DNA of 64,000 nt from CAVXNB01 sp963763085 (GCA_963763085.1 CAVXNB010000003.1:496001-560000); one strand, 5' to 3'. Shown: positions 15,633 to 25,117, numbered from the stretch's first letter. Translations and numbers: made by a program. Notes: a model not told the origin generated them from the sequence alone.

Positions 15633-16924
15633 CGAGGTCGCCGGCCCGACTCGTAGGTGAAGCTGAGCTCTCCGATGCGAACCGCGTCGCCGTCGCGGGC
15701 GCCCGCTCTGGTCAAGGCGCGGTCGACGCCGAGGCGCTTGAGACGGCGGTGGACGTGATCGAGCGCCTCGGCGTTCGTGAGATCGGAGACGGCAACCGCC
15801 CGGGCCGCCTCGCGTCCGGTCACGACGAAGACCGAGCCCTCCCGGCTCACGGTCACGCCCTCCGGCTCGGGCCGGTGCACGACGGCGACCTGGCGCGGCG
15901 AGGGCGACTCGGCGCGGGCCTCCTCGACCACCGTCGCCAGCCGGCCGAGCAGCCGTGGCAGGCCGGTGCCGACTACCGCCGAGATCTCGAGCTCGCCGCC
16001 GAACTCGGCCAAATCGGCGGCGGCGTCCTCGGGCGGGCGGCGGTCCGCTCGCGAGCCGACGATGATCCTCGGACGGTCGAGCAGTTCGGGCCGGTACCGG
16101 CGGAGCTCCTCGAGCAGGATCCGCACCTGGTCGGCAGGTGCACGTCCCTCGTCTTCTCCGAGGTCGGCGAGCACGAGCAGGACACGGGCACGCTGCAGAT
16201 GGCGGAGGAACTTGTGCCCGAGACCCTTTCCCTCCGAAGCGCCTTCGATCAAACCGGGAATGTCCGCCACGACGAACTCGACGGCGGAGGGATCCTGCCG
16301 GCTCTTGCCTCCGACGCGCACGACCCCGAGATGGGGCTCGAGCGTCGTGAACGGATAGTCGGCGATCCTCGGCTTGGCGGCGGAGATCCTCGACACGAGC
16401 GTCGACTTGCCGGCGTTCGGGAACCCGACGAGTGCGACATCGGCCATGAGCTCGAGCTCGAGGCTCAGCCAGTACTCCTCGCCGAGCTCGGCCTGCTCGG
16501 CGAAGGCCGGCGCACGCAACCGGTTGCTCAGGAAACGGGCATTTCCCCGCCCGCCCCTCCCGCCCGCCGCAGCGAGGTAGCGGTCGCCCGCCGAGGCGAG
16601 ATCGGCGAGGACGTCGCCGTTCGGGTGGCGCACCACGGTGCCCACTGGGACGGGGACGAGGAGGTCGGGGCCGTTGCGGCCGTGCCGTTTCTTGCCGCCT
16701 CCGTGGCCACCGTCGCCGGCGCGCCGGTGCGGATGGTCGACGAAGGACAGGAGGGAGGAGAGGTTCGTCGTGGCCTCGAGCACGACGTCGCCGCCGCGGC
16801 CGCCGTCGCCGCCGTCGGGACCGCCACGCGAGACGTGCGCCTCTCGGCGGAACGAGACAGCGCCGGCTCCCCCGTTACCGCCCTTCACGTGTATCTGAGA
16901 CTCGTCGACGAAGGCCGATGCCAC
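15629..16924 (-). CDS. obgE: GTPase Obg/CgtA
   Basis: Essential ribosome-assembly GTPase, 431 residues. The glycine-rich Obg domain (GGNGGAGAVSFRREAHV, GGPDGGDGGRGGDV) fills residues 1-158. The G domain has G1 GFPNAGKST (167-175), the switch region YPFTTLEPHLG and DIPGLI. A C-terminal OCT domain is present, ending in ELSFTYESGR. It lies between yqgE and proB; its stop overlaps the proB start. Confidence 0.95.
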   Translation of the reverse strand: MASAFVDESQIHVKGGNGGAGAVSFRREAHVSRGGPDGGDGGRGGDVVLEATTNLSSLLSFVDHPHRRAGDGGHGGGKKRHGRNGPDLLVPVPVGTVVRHPNGDVLADLASAGDRYLAAAGGRGGRGNARFLSNRLRAPAFAEQAELGEEYWLSLELELMADVALVGFPNAGKSTLVSRISAAKPRIADYPFTTLEPHLGVVRVGGKSRQDPSAVEFVVADIPGLIEGASEGKGLGHKFLRHLQRARVLLVLADLGEDEGRAPADQVRILLEELRRYRPELLDRPRIIVGSRADRRPPEDAAADLAEFGGELEISAVVGTGLPRLLGRLATVVEEARAESPSPRQVAVVHRPEPEGVTVSREGSVFVVTGREAARAVAVSDLTNAEALDHVHRRLKRLGVDRALTRAGARDGDAVRIGELSFTYESGRRPR

Positions 16925-16945
16925 GATCAGAGCCTCACGGCGGGT

Positions 16946-17509
16946 TCAGTTCGACGACAGGTCGGAAGGGTAGAGCGCGAGCACCGCCAGCCACCCACCT
17001 TGTCGGCGCAGCACGCGCGACCAGAGCCCCTCGGGATCACCCGAGAGAACATCCTGGTGGCGGCCCTCAAGCACGTGCCACGATCCCGAGGCGATCTCGT
17101 CCGCGAGCTGCCCTGGCCCCCAACCCGCGTATCCCGTGAAGACACGGACCTCGGCCAGCGGCACCGGCACGTCGACGGGATTCTCGTGCAGGTCGACCGT
17201 GCCCAGGGCTCCGATGAGGGGCGCGAACCCCGCGGCATCCGCCGCCTCGGGCAGCTCCGTACGACCGATGCAGATCGCCGCGCTCGGCTGGACCGGCCCG
17301 CCCGTGAACAACACCGACGGGGAGGCCGCAAGGCCGCCCCAGCCAGGAACGATCTCCTCGACGGGGACGTGGCTCGGCCGGTTGAGCACGACGCCGAGCG
17401 TCCCGTCGTCGTCATGGGCGAGCAGGAAGATGACGCTTCGGGCAAAGTTGGGGTCGGCAAGCGTGGGCGCGGCGACGAGCAGCGACCCCTTGCCAGGGGT
17501 GTCGGCCAT
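16946..17509 (-). CDS. YqgE/AlgH family protein (DUF179)
   Basis: A 187-residue protein of the conserved YqgE family. Family markers are GSLLVAAPTLADPNFARSV, GVVLNRPS, LFTGGPVQ and VFTGYAGWGPGQLADEI. Molecular function in the family is not established. It is inserted between rpmA and obgE, which are usually adjacent, on the same strand with gaps of 13 and 21 bases. Confidence 0.9.
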   Translation of the reverse strand: MADTPGKGSLLVAAPTLADPNFARSVIFLLAHDDDGTLGVVLNRPSHVPVEEIVPGWGGLAASPSVLFTGGPVQPSAAICIGRTELPEAADAAGFAPLIGALGTVDLHENPVDVPVPLAEVRVFTGYAGWGPGQLADEIASGSWHVLEGRHQDVLSGDPEGLWSRVLRRQGGWLAVLALYPSDLSSN

Positions 17510-17522
17510 GTTCCTCGGGGCG

Positions 17523-17780
17523 TCAGTCCTCGACCGGTATGACGTCCACGAGACGACGGCCGTGACGCGATCCGAACTTCACCTTGCCATCGGCCTTCGC
17601 GAACAGCGTGTCGTCGCGGCCGCGTCCCACGTTGTGCCCAGGATGGAAATGGGTGCCACGCTGGCGCACGACGATGGTGCCAGCGTGGATCGCCGTGCCG
17701 TCGAACACTTTCACGCCTAGGCGCTGGGCGTTGGAGTCGCGGCCGTTGCGGGTGGAGCCGCCGCCTTTGGTCTTGGACAT
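17523..17780 (-). CDS. rpmA: 50S ribosomal protein L27
   Basis: An 85-residue ribosomal protein. The N-terminus begins MSKTKGGGSTRNGRDSNAQ, and GVKVFDGTAIHAGTIVVRQRGT is diagnostic. The N-terminal tail reaches the peptidyl-transferase centre in known ribosomes. It follows rplU by 12 bases once the rplU frame is corrected. Confidence 0.96.
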   Translation of the reverse strand: MSKTKGGGSTRNGRDSNAQRLGVKVFDGTAIHAGTIVVRQRGTHFHPGHNVGRGRDDTLFAKADGKVKFGSRHGRRLVDVIPVED

Positions 17781-17792
17781 GAACGATGCTCC

Positions 17793-18237
17793 TCAGTCTT
17801 CGGTCGCGTTGGTGGGCTCGTCCGCCGCGTCCGGGCCGCCGCTCGCCTCCGGGCCGCCGCTCGCCTCGGGGTCGGCGCCGGCCTCGGGGGCGGCCGTCTC
17901 GGTCTCCGCCTCGGTCTGCCTCCGGCCTGGGAAGTCGATGGCGGTGATCTCGACGGTGGTGTACTGCTGACGGTGCCCGTAACGGCGGCGGCCGCCGCGC
18001 CTTGGCCTTGTAGGTGAAGCCGACGATCTTCGGCCCTTTCGCGAACCCGATGACCCGGCCGGTGACGCTCGAGGCCCCGAGGGGGTCGCGCTCGGCCACG
18101 ACCTGGTCGCCGTCGACCACGAGCTTGGGGACGAAGCTCACTTCGTCACCCGGGCCGGCGGCAAGCAACTCGACGTCGAGCTGCTCGCCGACCTGGACCC
18201 GCGCTTGTTTGCCGCCTGCGTCGATCACCGCGTACAT
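17793..18237 (-). CDS. rplU: 50S ribosomal protein L21, one-base frame break
   Basis: The start MYAVIDAGGKQARVQVGEQ and GFAKGPKIVGFTYKAKARR are typical L21. In the GC-only stretch 17983-17999 the frame is lost, and the expected continuation YGHRQQYTTVEITAIDF is in another frame, ending at 17793. The interval is 148 codons plus one base, so one extra base explains it; read literally the frame would run on for 436 codons through rpmA. The corrected protein has 147 residues with an unusual acidic Ala/Pro/Glu-rich tail of about 40 residues. L21 is part of every ribosome, so a consensus error is the likeliest cause. Confidence 0.88.
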
Positions 18238-18262
18238 AGACGAGCCACGATAGCGCAGCGCT

Positions 18263-20206
18263 TCACAATTGCTGGTCGGGGAAGATGATCCCTCGTCCGT
18301 TGCACATCGGGCAGGTCTCCGACAAGGTCTCGACCAGACCTTCGCCGACCCGCTTGCGCGTCATCTCTACCAGGCCGAGCTCGGAGATCTCGTAAACCTG
18401 CGTCGGCGTCTTGTCCCGAGCCAGCGCCGCCTTGAAGGCGGCGAGCACCGAGGCACGGTTCGACTTGATCTCCATGTCGACGAAGTCGATCACGATGATT
18501 CCGCCGATGTCGCGTAGCCGCAGCTGGCGGGCGATCTCCTCGGCCGCCTCGAGGTTGTTCTCGAACACGGTCTCCTCGAGGCTGGAGGAGCCGACGTTCT
18601 TGCCGGTATTGACGTCGATGACCGTCAGCGCCTCGGTCCGCTCGATGATCAGCGAACCGCCCGACGGGAGCCAGACCTTACGGTCGAGCGCCTTGTGCAG
18701 CTGCTCGTGCACGTGGTGGCGCTCGAAGAGCGGGAGAGGCTCGACGGTGAGGTCGTAGAGCTCCACGCGCTCGGCGAGCTCCGGGTTGAACTGGGTGACG
18801 TAGTCGCGCACGATCGCGAACAGCTCGGGATCGTCGATGAGCACGGAGCGGTGCTCGTCGGTGAGCTCCTCGCGGATTATCCGCACGGCCATGTGAGGCT
18901 CGGAGTACAACAGCTCGGGAGCCGGCAGCTTCCGCGTCCGCTCGTCGATCTCCCGCCAACGACCGACCAGCTGCTCCACGTCCCGGCGCAGGTCCTCGGC
19001 GCTGGCGCCGGCCGCGGCGGTGCGCACGATGAGCCCGTGGCCCTCGGGGCGGACCTCGTCGAGGGTCCGCCGCAGCCTCCGGCGCTCGTTGTCGTCGAGG
19101 CGTCGCGAGATCCCGTAGGTCGTCGACTCCGGCACCAGCACGACGAAACGGCCCGGGATCGACACCTCCTGGGTCAGCCGCGCGCCTTTCAGCCCGATCG
19201 GGTTCTTCGTCACCTGGCAGACGATGGTCTGGCCCGGCCGGAGCAGGTGCTCGATACGGTCGGCGCCGGCCTGCCGCTCGACGTCGTCGCGGTCGTACGA
19301 GACGTCGCCCCAGTAGAGGACCGCATTCTTCGGCGTGCCGATGTCGACGAAGGCGGCCTCCATACCCGGCAGCACGTTCTTCACCCGGCCGCGGTAGATG
19401 TTGCCGACGATCTGGTTCGCGTCGTCCTGGGGCCGGGCCACGAAGTGCTCGATGAGGGCCCTGCCTTCGAGCACGGCGATGTGGGTGGCCCCGGGCTCGA
19501 CGTGCACGCACATGAGGTAGCGCCCGACCGGCCGGCCGCGGCGGTCCCGGCCCCTCCGGGCCAGGTCGTCGAGGCTCTCCGGGCCGCCGGTGTCAGACGA
19601 GGCGGCGTGCGCCGCCGCCGACCTGGCTACGACACGCTCGGGGAGATCGCCGGCTGCGGACCCGCCGGCGGGCCGCCGCTGCTGCGCGCCCGGAGCGGCA
19701 TCAGCCTTGCTTCGAGGTGCGCGGGTCTGCCCGGATGTGCCGGACGTGCCGCTGTTGCCGCCGCCGGGGGCATTGCCGGGACCGCCGCCAGCTGCCGTCG
19801 GGGCGTTCGGACCGCCGTTCCGGCTCGACGCTGCTCCTGAGCCGCGTGAACGGCCCCGCCCGCCGCGACGCCGGCGGGAGGCGCCGCCGGCCGCCGGTCC
19901 CGTAGCGGGGACCGAGGTGTCGGAGTCCCCGTCAGAGCTCGGCCGGCGCTCGGTCGCCGGGCCTGAGTCGGGCGCTTGTCCCTTGCGTCCGTTAGGCGAG
20001 GGCGGCTGCAGTGCCGATGAGGCCGCCGGCGCCGGTCGCGTGTCGCCGATCTTCGGCCTCGTGGGCAGGGTCGGCAGGCTTGCGCCGGTGGACAGCGAGG
20101 TGCTCGGTTCGGTGTTGCGCGCTCCGTCCGCCGCCTCGGGTGCACCAGGCGCGCGTTCGGGCGCGTCTGGTACAGACGCCGGGCGGCCGGTCGTCGGATC
20201 CGACAT
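18263..20206 (-). CDS. rng: Ribonuclease E/G family endoribonuclease
   Basis: A 647-residue RNase E/G protein. The first 250 residues are a disordered Pro/Gly/Arg/Ser-rich region, common in actinobacterial RNase E. The S1 domain follows (VEPGATHIAVLEGRALIEHF, NIYRGRVKNVLPGMEAAFVDIG). The catalytic core has VIDVNTGKNVG and GGIIVIDFVDM with the two metal-binding Asp, and the C-terminal zinc-link CPMCNGRG. It acts in rRNA and mRNA processing. ATG 20206 is chosen: the open frame extends to 20329 but AAGGGA sits upstream of 20206. It lies 25 bases upstream of rplU, as in many genomes. Confidence 0.9.
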   Translation of the reverse strand: MSDPTTGRPASVPDAPERAPGAPEAADGARNTEPSTSLSTGASLPTLPTRPKIGDTRPAPAASSALQPPSPNGRKGQAPDSGPATERRPSSDGDSDTSVPATGPAAGGASRRRRGGRGRSRGSGAASSRNGGPNAPTAAGGGPGNAPGGGNSGTSGTSGQTRAPRSKADAAPGAQQRRPAGGSAAGDLPERVVARSAAAHAASSDTGGPESLDDLARRGRDRRGRPVGRYLMCVHVEPGATHIAVLEGRALIEHFVARPQDDANQIVGNIYRGRVKNVLPGMEAAFVDIGTPKNAVLYWGDVSYDRDDVERQAGADRIEHLLRPGQTIVCQVTKNPIGLKGARLTQEVSIPGRFVVLVPESTTYGISRRLDDNERRRLRRTLDEVRPEGHGLIVRTAAAGASAEDLRRDVEQLVGRWREIDERTRKLPAPELLYSEPHMAVRIIREELTDEHRSVLIDDPELFAIVRDYVTQFNPELAERVELYDLTVEPLPLFERHHVHEQLHKALDRKVWLPSGGSLIIERTEALTVIDVNTGKNVGSSSLEETVFENNLEAAEEIARQLRLRDIGGIIVIDFVDMEIKSNRASVLAAFKAALARDKTPTQVYEISELGLVEMTRKRVGEGLVETLSETCPMCNGRGIIFPDQQL

Positions 20207-20540
20207 CGGGGAGATCCCTTCTCCAGGTCGCGCCATATGAAGGCGCGGATGGCATCCGTCGAGCGGCGCGGGCGGGCGTGAGCCCTCCTGTGCGCTCGGA
20301 GCGGGTGCCGAGATTGACAACGAAAACACGTTCCTTGTCGTCTCTTTCGCGACGTCCGGCGCGAGATGGAACCACAGCGCAGTCGGCGATAGCGAAGAGG
20401 ACGAAACAGGTGACGACGGTCGCGCCAGCTGCCAACGGCAGCGTCAAAAAGGGCCTTGGCGTCGTCATCCTGGACTGCAGTCTAGTCCCTCACCAGGTCC
20501 GTCCGATGCCAACGACAGCCCCCCATTACCGCTTCGTGCG
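20207..20540 (-). other. 334-base gap between mrdA and rng
   Basis: This should hold the promoter of the rng-rplU-rpmA set. A reading frame opens at 20468 with one hydrophobic stretch, but it runs into rng out of frame and has no recognisable relatives. A perfect 6-base hairpin GCTGCC-AAC-GGCAGC occurs at 20428-20442 without a T-run on the side needed for termination. I see no convincing promoter or RNA gene. Confidence 0.4.
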
Positions 20541-22655
20541 TCAGGGAGCGTTCGCCGGAGGACGGAGGTCCGCGGCACCGATCGGATGGGCTGAGAGATA
20601 TTCGAAAATCTGCCGGGCGACCGGAGCCGCGGCTGCAGCGCCGTAACCCGCCTGATCGATGACGACGGCCACGACGTAGCGCGGCGTCGAAGGTGGTGTC
20701 GGGCCGAAGGCGACGAACCACGCCGTCGGCTGGACGCCCTTGACCGCGCTCTCGGTGGCCGTGCCGGTCTTGCCCGCCAGCGGCATCCCCCTGTAGCCCT
20801 TGAACGTGCCGTACGCCGTTCCCAGGTCGTGCGGGTCCGAGGAGTAGATGACCCCTTCGAGCCCGGCGAGGATCGGGTCGTAGGTGCTCGCCGGCAGCGG
20901 GACATGGCCCGTGACACGTGGCTTGAATTGCTCGACGACCTTGCCCGCCGGCGAGACTATGGAGTTCACCATCTGCGGCGCGTACCGGGTGCCGCCGTTG
21001 GCGAACGTGGCGTAGGCCGTCGCCACTTGCAGCGGGGTGACAACCGTCTCGCCCTGCCCGAAGGCCATCTCGATGTTGTCTCCGATGCCGTAGTACGAGC
21101 TCTCGAAGTCCTGCGGGTACTCAGAGAACTGGATCTGGCGCAACCGCGGGCTGTCCACCTGGCCGGGGGACTCGCCCGGGAGGTCGACCCCGGTCGGCTG
21201 ACCGAAGCCGTACTGCCCCGCTACTTTCTGGATCGGCGTCTGTCCGTATTTCGCCGCGTCGTACCAGTAGTCGGCACCGAGGGTGTAGAAGAACACGTCG
21301 TCCGAGGCCGTGAGCGCCGTCGTGACGCCGATCATGCCGAGGCCGGCCTCGTGCTGGCCGTTGTTGGTGTTGTCGTAGTAGGTGCAGACGCCGCTGCACG
21401 GCGCCTTGATCTGGTATGAACCCGGGTCGTTGATGACGCTCCCGGCGGTCAGCAGGCCGTCGTTCAGCGCCGCGGTCGCGGTCGCGAGCTTGAACGTCGA
21501 CCCGGGGGCCCACAGCCCGTCGATCGCCCTGTTGGTCAGGGGGCGGTGCTTCGCGGCGCTCTTCAGCAGGTTGAAGTGGGCATCGGAGATGCCGCCCACC
21601 CACCAGGAGGGGTTGTAGGTCGGCACCGACGCCATGGCGAGAACCGCCCCGGTCTGGGGATCGAGCACTACCGCCGCGCCGGAGTCGGCGCGGCGGTTAT
21701 GAGCCTCGAGCTTCGCGATCTGGTTGGTCAGCGCGCTTTCGACCAGTTGCTGGAGTTTGACGTCGACGTTGAGGACGACATCGTCGCCGCTGACCGGGTT
21801 CCTCGTCGACACGACGCCGACCGGGTTGCCGAGCGCGTCGACCTTGATGACCTGCGAGCCGGGCGTCCCTCGCAGCCAGCGCTCATAGGACCCTTCGACG
21901 CCGGACTGGCCGATGACGTCGTTGGCGTTGTAGCCGTCCTTGGCCAAGGCCTTCAGCTCTGGGGCGTCGATGTCGCCTACGTAACCGAGCACCTGTGCGG
22001 CGGTGTCGCCAAAGGGATACCGGCGCTCCGCTGTGAAGGCGACGGCCACCCCGGGGAACATGCTCTTGTGCTCGGCCAGATAGACAATGGTCGATTGCGA
22101 GACCCCGATTGCGATGGGAACGGGCTGCAGAGCGCTCGCCTGGGGGTTCGCGAGAGCGGTGGACACCTCGCTGTCGGACTCGCCTAGCAGGGCCGCCAGG
22201 CGCCCGACGACCGCCGATGTCGCCGTGGCGCGGCGGAGCGTGACAACCGGCAGCACTTCATCGCCTACGAGCACCTGACCCCCGCGGGCGATGATCAAGC
22301 CCCGGGTAGGCGCCAACGGCACGGTCTGGTCCTGGTAGACGTGCTCGGCGTTCACGTAATGCGAGCTGTGGAGCACCTGTAGCGACCAGAGGCGGACGAC
22401 CACGGCGGAGAACGCCGCCAGCACGATCAGTCCCATGACCGTGAGCCGAAGGCCGTACCGAGCCTGCTCATGGCGGCGCTGCTGTTCGCGCTCTTGATCT
22501 TCGATGCGCTTCAGCGGGCTCGAGCTGACGATCCTCGTCCGGTGTCGCTCGGTCTCCTCGTCGGCGGGAAAGTACGGAGCGCGCACCGGCCTCGGAGGCC
22601 GGGCCCGGTTGGGTCCCTCCGGCGGACTCGGTCCGTCACCGCCGGTTGTGCTCAC
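20541..22655 (-). CDS. mrdA: Penicillin-binding protein 2 (elongasome transpeptidase)
   Basis: A 704-residue class B transpeptidase cross-linking peptidoglycan during elongation. A cytoplasmic tail of about 65 charged residues precedes one membrane helix (about 70-92). The dimerisation domain and the transpeptidase domain follow, with the active-site APGSTFK, an ASDDVFFY segment at the SxN position, and LAGKTGTATES. It starts at GTG 22655 overlapping the mreD stop. rodA, the usual partner glycosyltransferase, does not follow; rng does. Confidence 0.9.
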   Translation of the reverse strand: MSTTGGDGPSPPEGPNRARPPRPVRAPYFPADEETERHRTRIVSSSPLKRIEDQEREQQRRHEQARYGLRLTVMGLIVLAAFSAVVVRLWSLQVLHSSHYVNAEHVYQDQTVPLAPTRGLIIARGGQVLVGDEVLPVVTLRRATATSAVVGRLAALLGESDSEVSTALANPQASALQPVPIAIGVSQSTIVYLAEHKSMFPGVAVAFTAERRYPFGDTAAQVLGYVGDIDAPELKALAKDGYNANDVIGQSGVEGSYERWLRGTPGSQVIKVDALGNPVGVVSTRNPVSGDDVVLNVDVKLQQLVESALTNQIAKLEAHNRRADSGAAVVLDPQTGAVLAMASVPTYNPSWWVGGISDAHFNLLKSAAKHRPLTNRAIDGLWAPGSTFKLATATAALNDGLLTAGSVINDPGSYQIKAPCSGVCTYYDNTNNGQHEAGLGMIGVTTALTASDDVFFYTLGADYWYDAAKYGQTPIQKVAGQYGFGQPTGVDLPGESPGQVDSPRLRQIQFSEYPQDFESSYYGIGDNIEMAFGQGETVVTPLQVATAYATFANGGTRYAPQMVNSIVSPAGKVVEQFKPRVTGHVPLPASTYDPILAGLEGVIYSSDPHDLGTAYGTFKGYRGMPLAGKTGTATESAVKGVQPTAWFVAFGPTPPSTPRYVVAVVIDQAGYGAAAAAPVARQIFEYLSAHPIGAADLRPPANAP

Positions 22656-23191
22656 CGTGCGCTGCCGCCGGCGAAGGTCGCGGGATCGTGGTGGACGCCG
22701 GGCGCCGGCGCCACCGTCCACTCGAGCAGGCGGTAGGCGGGAACGGCGAGAATCACGCAGCCGGCCGTGACCACGGCGACGATCTCCACGAGTTGGTGCC
22801 GGGGCACGCTCGGCTGGCCGATGAGGGTGGCGAGGCCGGCGTAGAGAAGGGTGCCTCCGATGCCGCCCAACAGCGCCGTGGCGAGCTGGAAGCCGACCGG
22901 CGCCCGCCCGCTCGGGAGCCCCGCCGCCAAGCCGATCGCAAACGCCACGAGCACATAGCAAAGCGAGGACAGGCCGAAGGGCGTCTGCACGAAGAGGTCG
23001 GCGACGAGCCCGAGCGCAAAGCCAATCACCGCGCCGCGTTGCGGCCCGGCGGCAAGACCGGCTGAGATCGCCAATAGCAGAAACAAGTCCGGGTGCGCCC
23101 CAGCAACCACGATCTCGTTCAGGACGCCGACTTGGACCACGGCCGCCAGCAGCGCAACCAGGCCCAGCCGGCTCCAGATTCGCAGCGTCAC
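22652..23191 (-). CDS. mreD: Rod-shape protein MreD
   Basis: A 179-residue membrane protein with about five hydrophobic segments, the size and pattern of MreD. Segments such as HPDLFLLLAISAGLAAGP and GFALGLVADLF match the family. It connects the elongasome to PBP2. It lies between mreC and mrdA, overlapping mrdA by four bases. Confidence 0.88.
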   Translation of the reverse strand: MTLRIWSRLGLVALLAAVVQVGVLNEIVVAGAHPDLFLLLAISAGLAAGPQRGAVIGFALGLVADLFVQTPFGLSSLCYVLVAFAIGLAAGLPSGRAPVGFQLATALLGGIGGTLLYAGLATLIGQPSVPRHQLVEIVAVVTAGCVILAVPAYRLLEWTVAPAPGVHHDPATFAGGSAR

Positions 23192-23237
23192 CAGCTCGGC
23201 CCGTTCTCGGCGTTCCCGCTTATGGGCTGGCTCACCC

Positions 23238-24071
23238 TCACGCCGGCGCGAGCCACTGCAGAACGGCGACGTACTGCAGAACCGAGAAATTCACGATCGG
23301 CGTAACGAGAACCTGGGTTGTCAGCGAACCGGAGGCGTGCCGCACGGATGCCACCGTACCCACCGGGATCCCCGAAGGGTATGCGGCAGTGTCCAGCCCG
23401 CTCGTCACGACCTGGGCACCGGGTCTCGTCCTGCTGGCCTCGGAGACGTCCTTCAGCTGCAGCGGGTTCCCTTGACCTTGACCTTGCGCGACTGCCACGT
23501 TCCCGACCCCGAATCGGACGCCGACGTCCGATGCCGGATTGGTCAGCAGCTCCACCACCGCCGTGGTCCGGCCCGCCGAGATGACGGAACCGATGAGCCC
23601 GGCTCCCGACACGACGGGCATGCCGGCGCCTACGCCGTTCGAGGTGCCGCGGTTGATCTCGATCGTGAGGTCGAAATTCGAGGACGGCGAGGAGATCACC
23701 TGCCCGAGCACTTCGGGGATCCCGGCCGCAAAGGGCAGGTTCTGATCGGCCCGGAGCTGGTTGAGCTGCTCTTGCGCCTGCTGCGACTCGATGAGCTGGC
23801 GCCGGAGCTGGTTCACCTCGAGCTGCAGGCGCTGGTTGTCGCTGAGCGCCCCCCCGTAGTCCACGACCCCCGCGAAGAGGTTGCCGATCGGATGGAGCAC
23901 CGCGGCGATGGCCCGCTGGACAGGTGCGAAGGTGTCCCCCGCCCCGTTGCGGACCGAGTTGACGACGTTTTTCGCCTCGCCCCGGTAGGCGATCGTGATC
24001 ACCGTGACCGAGGCGAGGAGCAGGATCACCAGCGTCAGGCGCTGGCTCGTGTTGCGGCGCGAAGCCGCCAC
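23238..24071 (-). CDS. mreC: Rod-shape-determining protein MreC
   Basis: A periplasm-facing scaffold of the elongasome, about 277 residues from GTG 24071. One N-terminal membrane helix (LTLVILLLASVTVITIAY) is followed by a coiled coil rich in Gln/Leu (about 75-110) and the beta-rich MreC domain with VISSPSSNFDLTIEINRGTSNGV and GMPVV. The open frame extends to 24143, overlapping mreB; GTG 24071, 14 bases after the mreB stop, is the more economical start. Confidence 0.88.
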   Translation of the reverse strand: MAASRRNTSQRLTLVILLLASVTVITIAYRGEAKNVVNSVRNGAGDTFAPVQRAIAAVLHPIGNLFAGVVDYGGALSDNQRLQLEVNQLRRQLIESQQAQEQLNQLRADQNLPFAAGIPEVLGQVISSPSSNFDLTIEINRGTSNGVGAGMPVVSGAGLIGSVISAGRTTAVVELLTNPASDVGVRFGVGNVAVAQGQGQGNPLQLKDVSEASRTRPGAQVVTSGLDTAAYPSGIPVGTVASVRHASGSLTTQVLVTPIVNFSVLQYVAVLQWLAPA

Positions 24072-24085
24072 CGCGACCCCGAAGG

Positions 24086-25117
24086 TCAGCGGTTGGTCGA
24101 GGAGATGAGGACCTGCTTGAGCGCCTCGAACTCCTCGAGACACATGCCACTGCCGAGTGCGACGCAGTTGAGGGGGTCTGGCGCAACGATGATGGGCATG
24201 TGCGTCTCCGCCTGCAGCCTGCTGTCGAGACCGTGCAGCAACGCACCGCCGCCGGTGAGCACGATGCCCTGCTCCATGATGTCGGCCGCCAGTTCGGGCG
24301 GCGTCCGGTCAAGGGTGACCTTGACCGCGTCCACGATCGCCGCCACCGGCTCCTCGATGGCTTTGCGGATCTCTTCGGTCGTGGTCACTACCGTCTTCGG
24401 AAGGCCGGTGACGAGGTCGCGGCCACGGATCTCGGCGTGGAGCTCTTCCTCGAGCTCGTAGGCCGACCCGAGGGCGATCTTGATCTCCTCCGCCGTGCGC
24501 TCGCCGAGCGCGAGGCTGTACTCCTTCTTGACGAACGAGATGATCGCCTCGTCGAGCTCGTCCCCGCCGATTCGGATCGACTGACTGACCACGATGCCGC
24601 CGAGGGAGATCACCGCTACCTCGGTGGTGCCGCCGCCGATGTCGACGACCATGTTGCCGGTCGGCTCGTGTATGGGAAGACCGGCGCCGATGGCGGCGGC
24701 CATCGGCTCCTCGATGATGTAGGCCTTCCGGGCGCCGGCATATTCGGCAGCTTCCTGAACGGCGCGCTTCTCGACGCCCGTGATCCCCGAAGGGACGCAG
24801 ATGACCATTCGGGGCTTGGAGAACCGGTGAGGGTGCACCCGGCGGATGAAGTAGCGGAGCATCATCTCGCAGATCTCGAAGTCGGCGATGACGCCGTCCT
24901 TCAGCGGCCGGATCGCCTGGATGTTGCTCGGAGTCCGGCCGATCATCCGTTTGGCCTCGACGCCGACGGCCAGCGGGTGACCGTCCTTGACGTTGATGGC
25001 GACGACCGACGGCTCGTTGAGCACAATCCCACGGCCCCGCACGTAGACGAGCGTGTTTGCCGTGCCGAGGTCGACGGCCATGTCGCGACCGATAAAGGAG
25101 AACCTGTTCTCAGACAT
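24086..25117 (-). CDS. mreB: Rod-shape-determining actin MreB
   Basis: A 343-residue bacterial actin. MAVDLGTANTLVYVRGRGIV carries the phosphate-1 loop; PSGITGVEKRAV and VDIGGGTTEVAVISLGG the phosphate-2 loop; GIVLTGGGALLHGL the adenosine motif. Full length. First gene of mreB-mreC-mreD-mrdA; the putative promoter lies 35 bases upstream. The presence of the set indicates a rod-shaped cell. Confidence 0.96.
   Translation of the reverse strand: MSENRFSFIGRDMAVDLGTANTLVYVRGRGIVLNEPSVVAINVKDGHPLAVGVEAKRMIGRTPSNIQAIRPLKDGVIADFEICEMMLRYFIRRVHPHRFSKPRMVICVPSGITGVEKRAVQEAAEYAGARKAYIIEEPMAAAIGAGLPIHEPTGNMVVDIGGGTTEVAVISLGGIVVSQSIRIGGDELDEAIISFVKKEYSLALGERTAEEIKIALGSAYELEEELHAEIRGRDLVTGLPKTVVTTTEEIRKAIEEPVAAIVDAVKVTLDRTPPELAADIMEQGIVLTGGGALLHGLDSRLQAETHMPIIVAPDPLNCVALGSGMCLEEFEALKQVLISSTNR

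Noticed and set aside
20428..20442. Perfect hairpin GCTGCC-AAC-GGCAGC as a terminator of mrdA
   Set aside because: The T-run lies before, not after, the hairpin on the transcribed strand.
19992..20468. 158-codon minus-strand frame with a hydrophobic N-terminus
   Set aside because: Overlaps rng out of frame and becomes Arg-rich; no ribosome site and no recognisable relatives.
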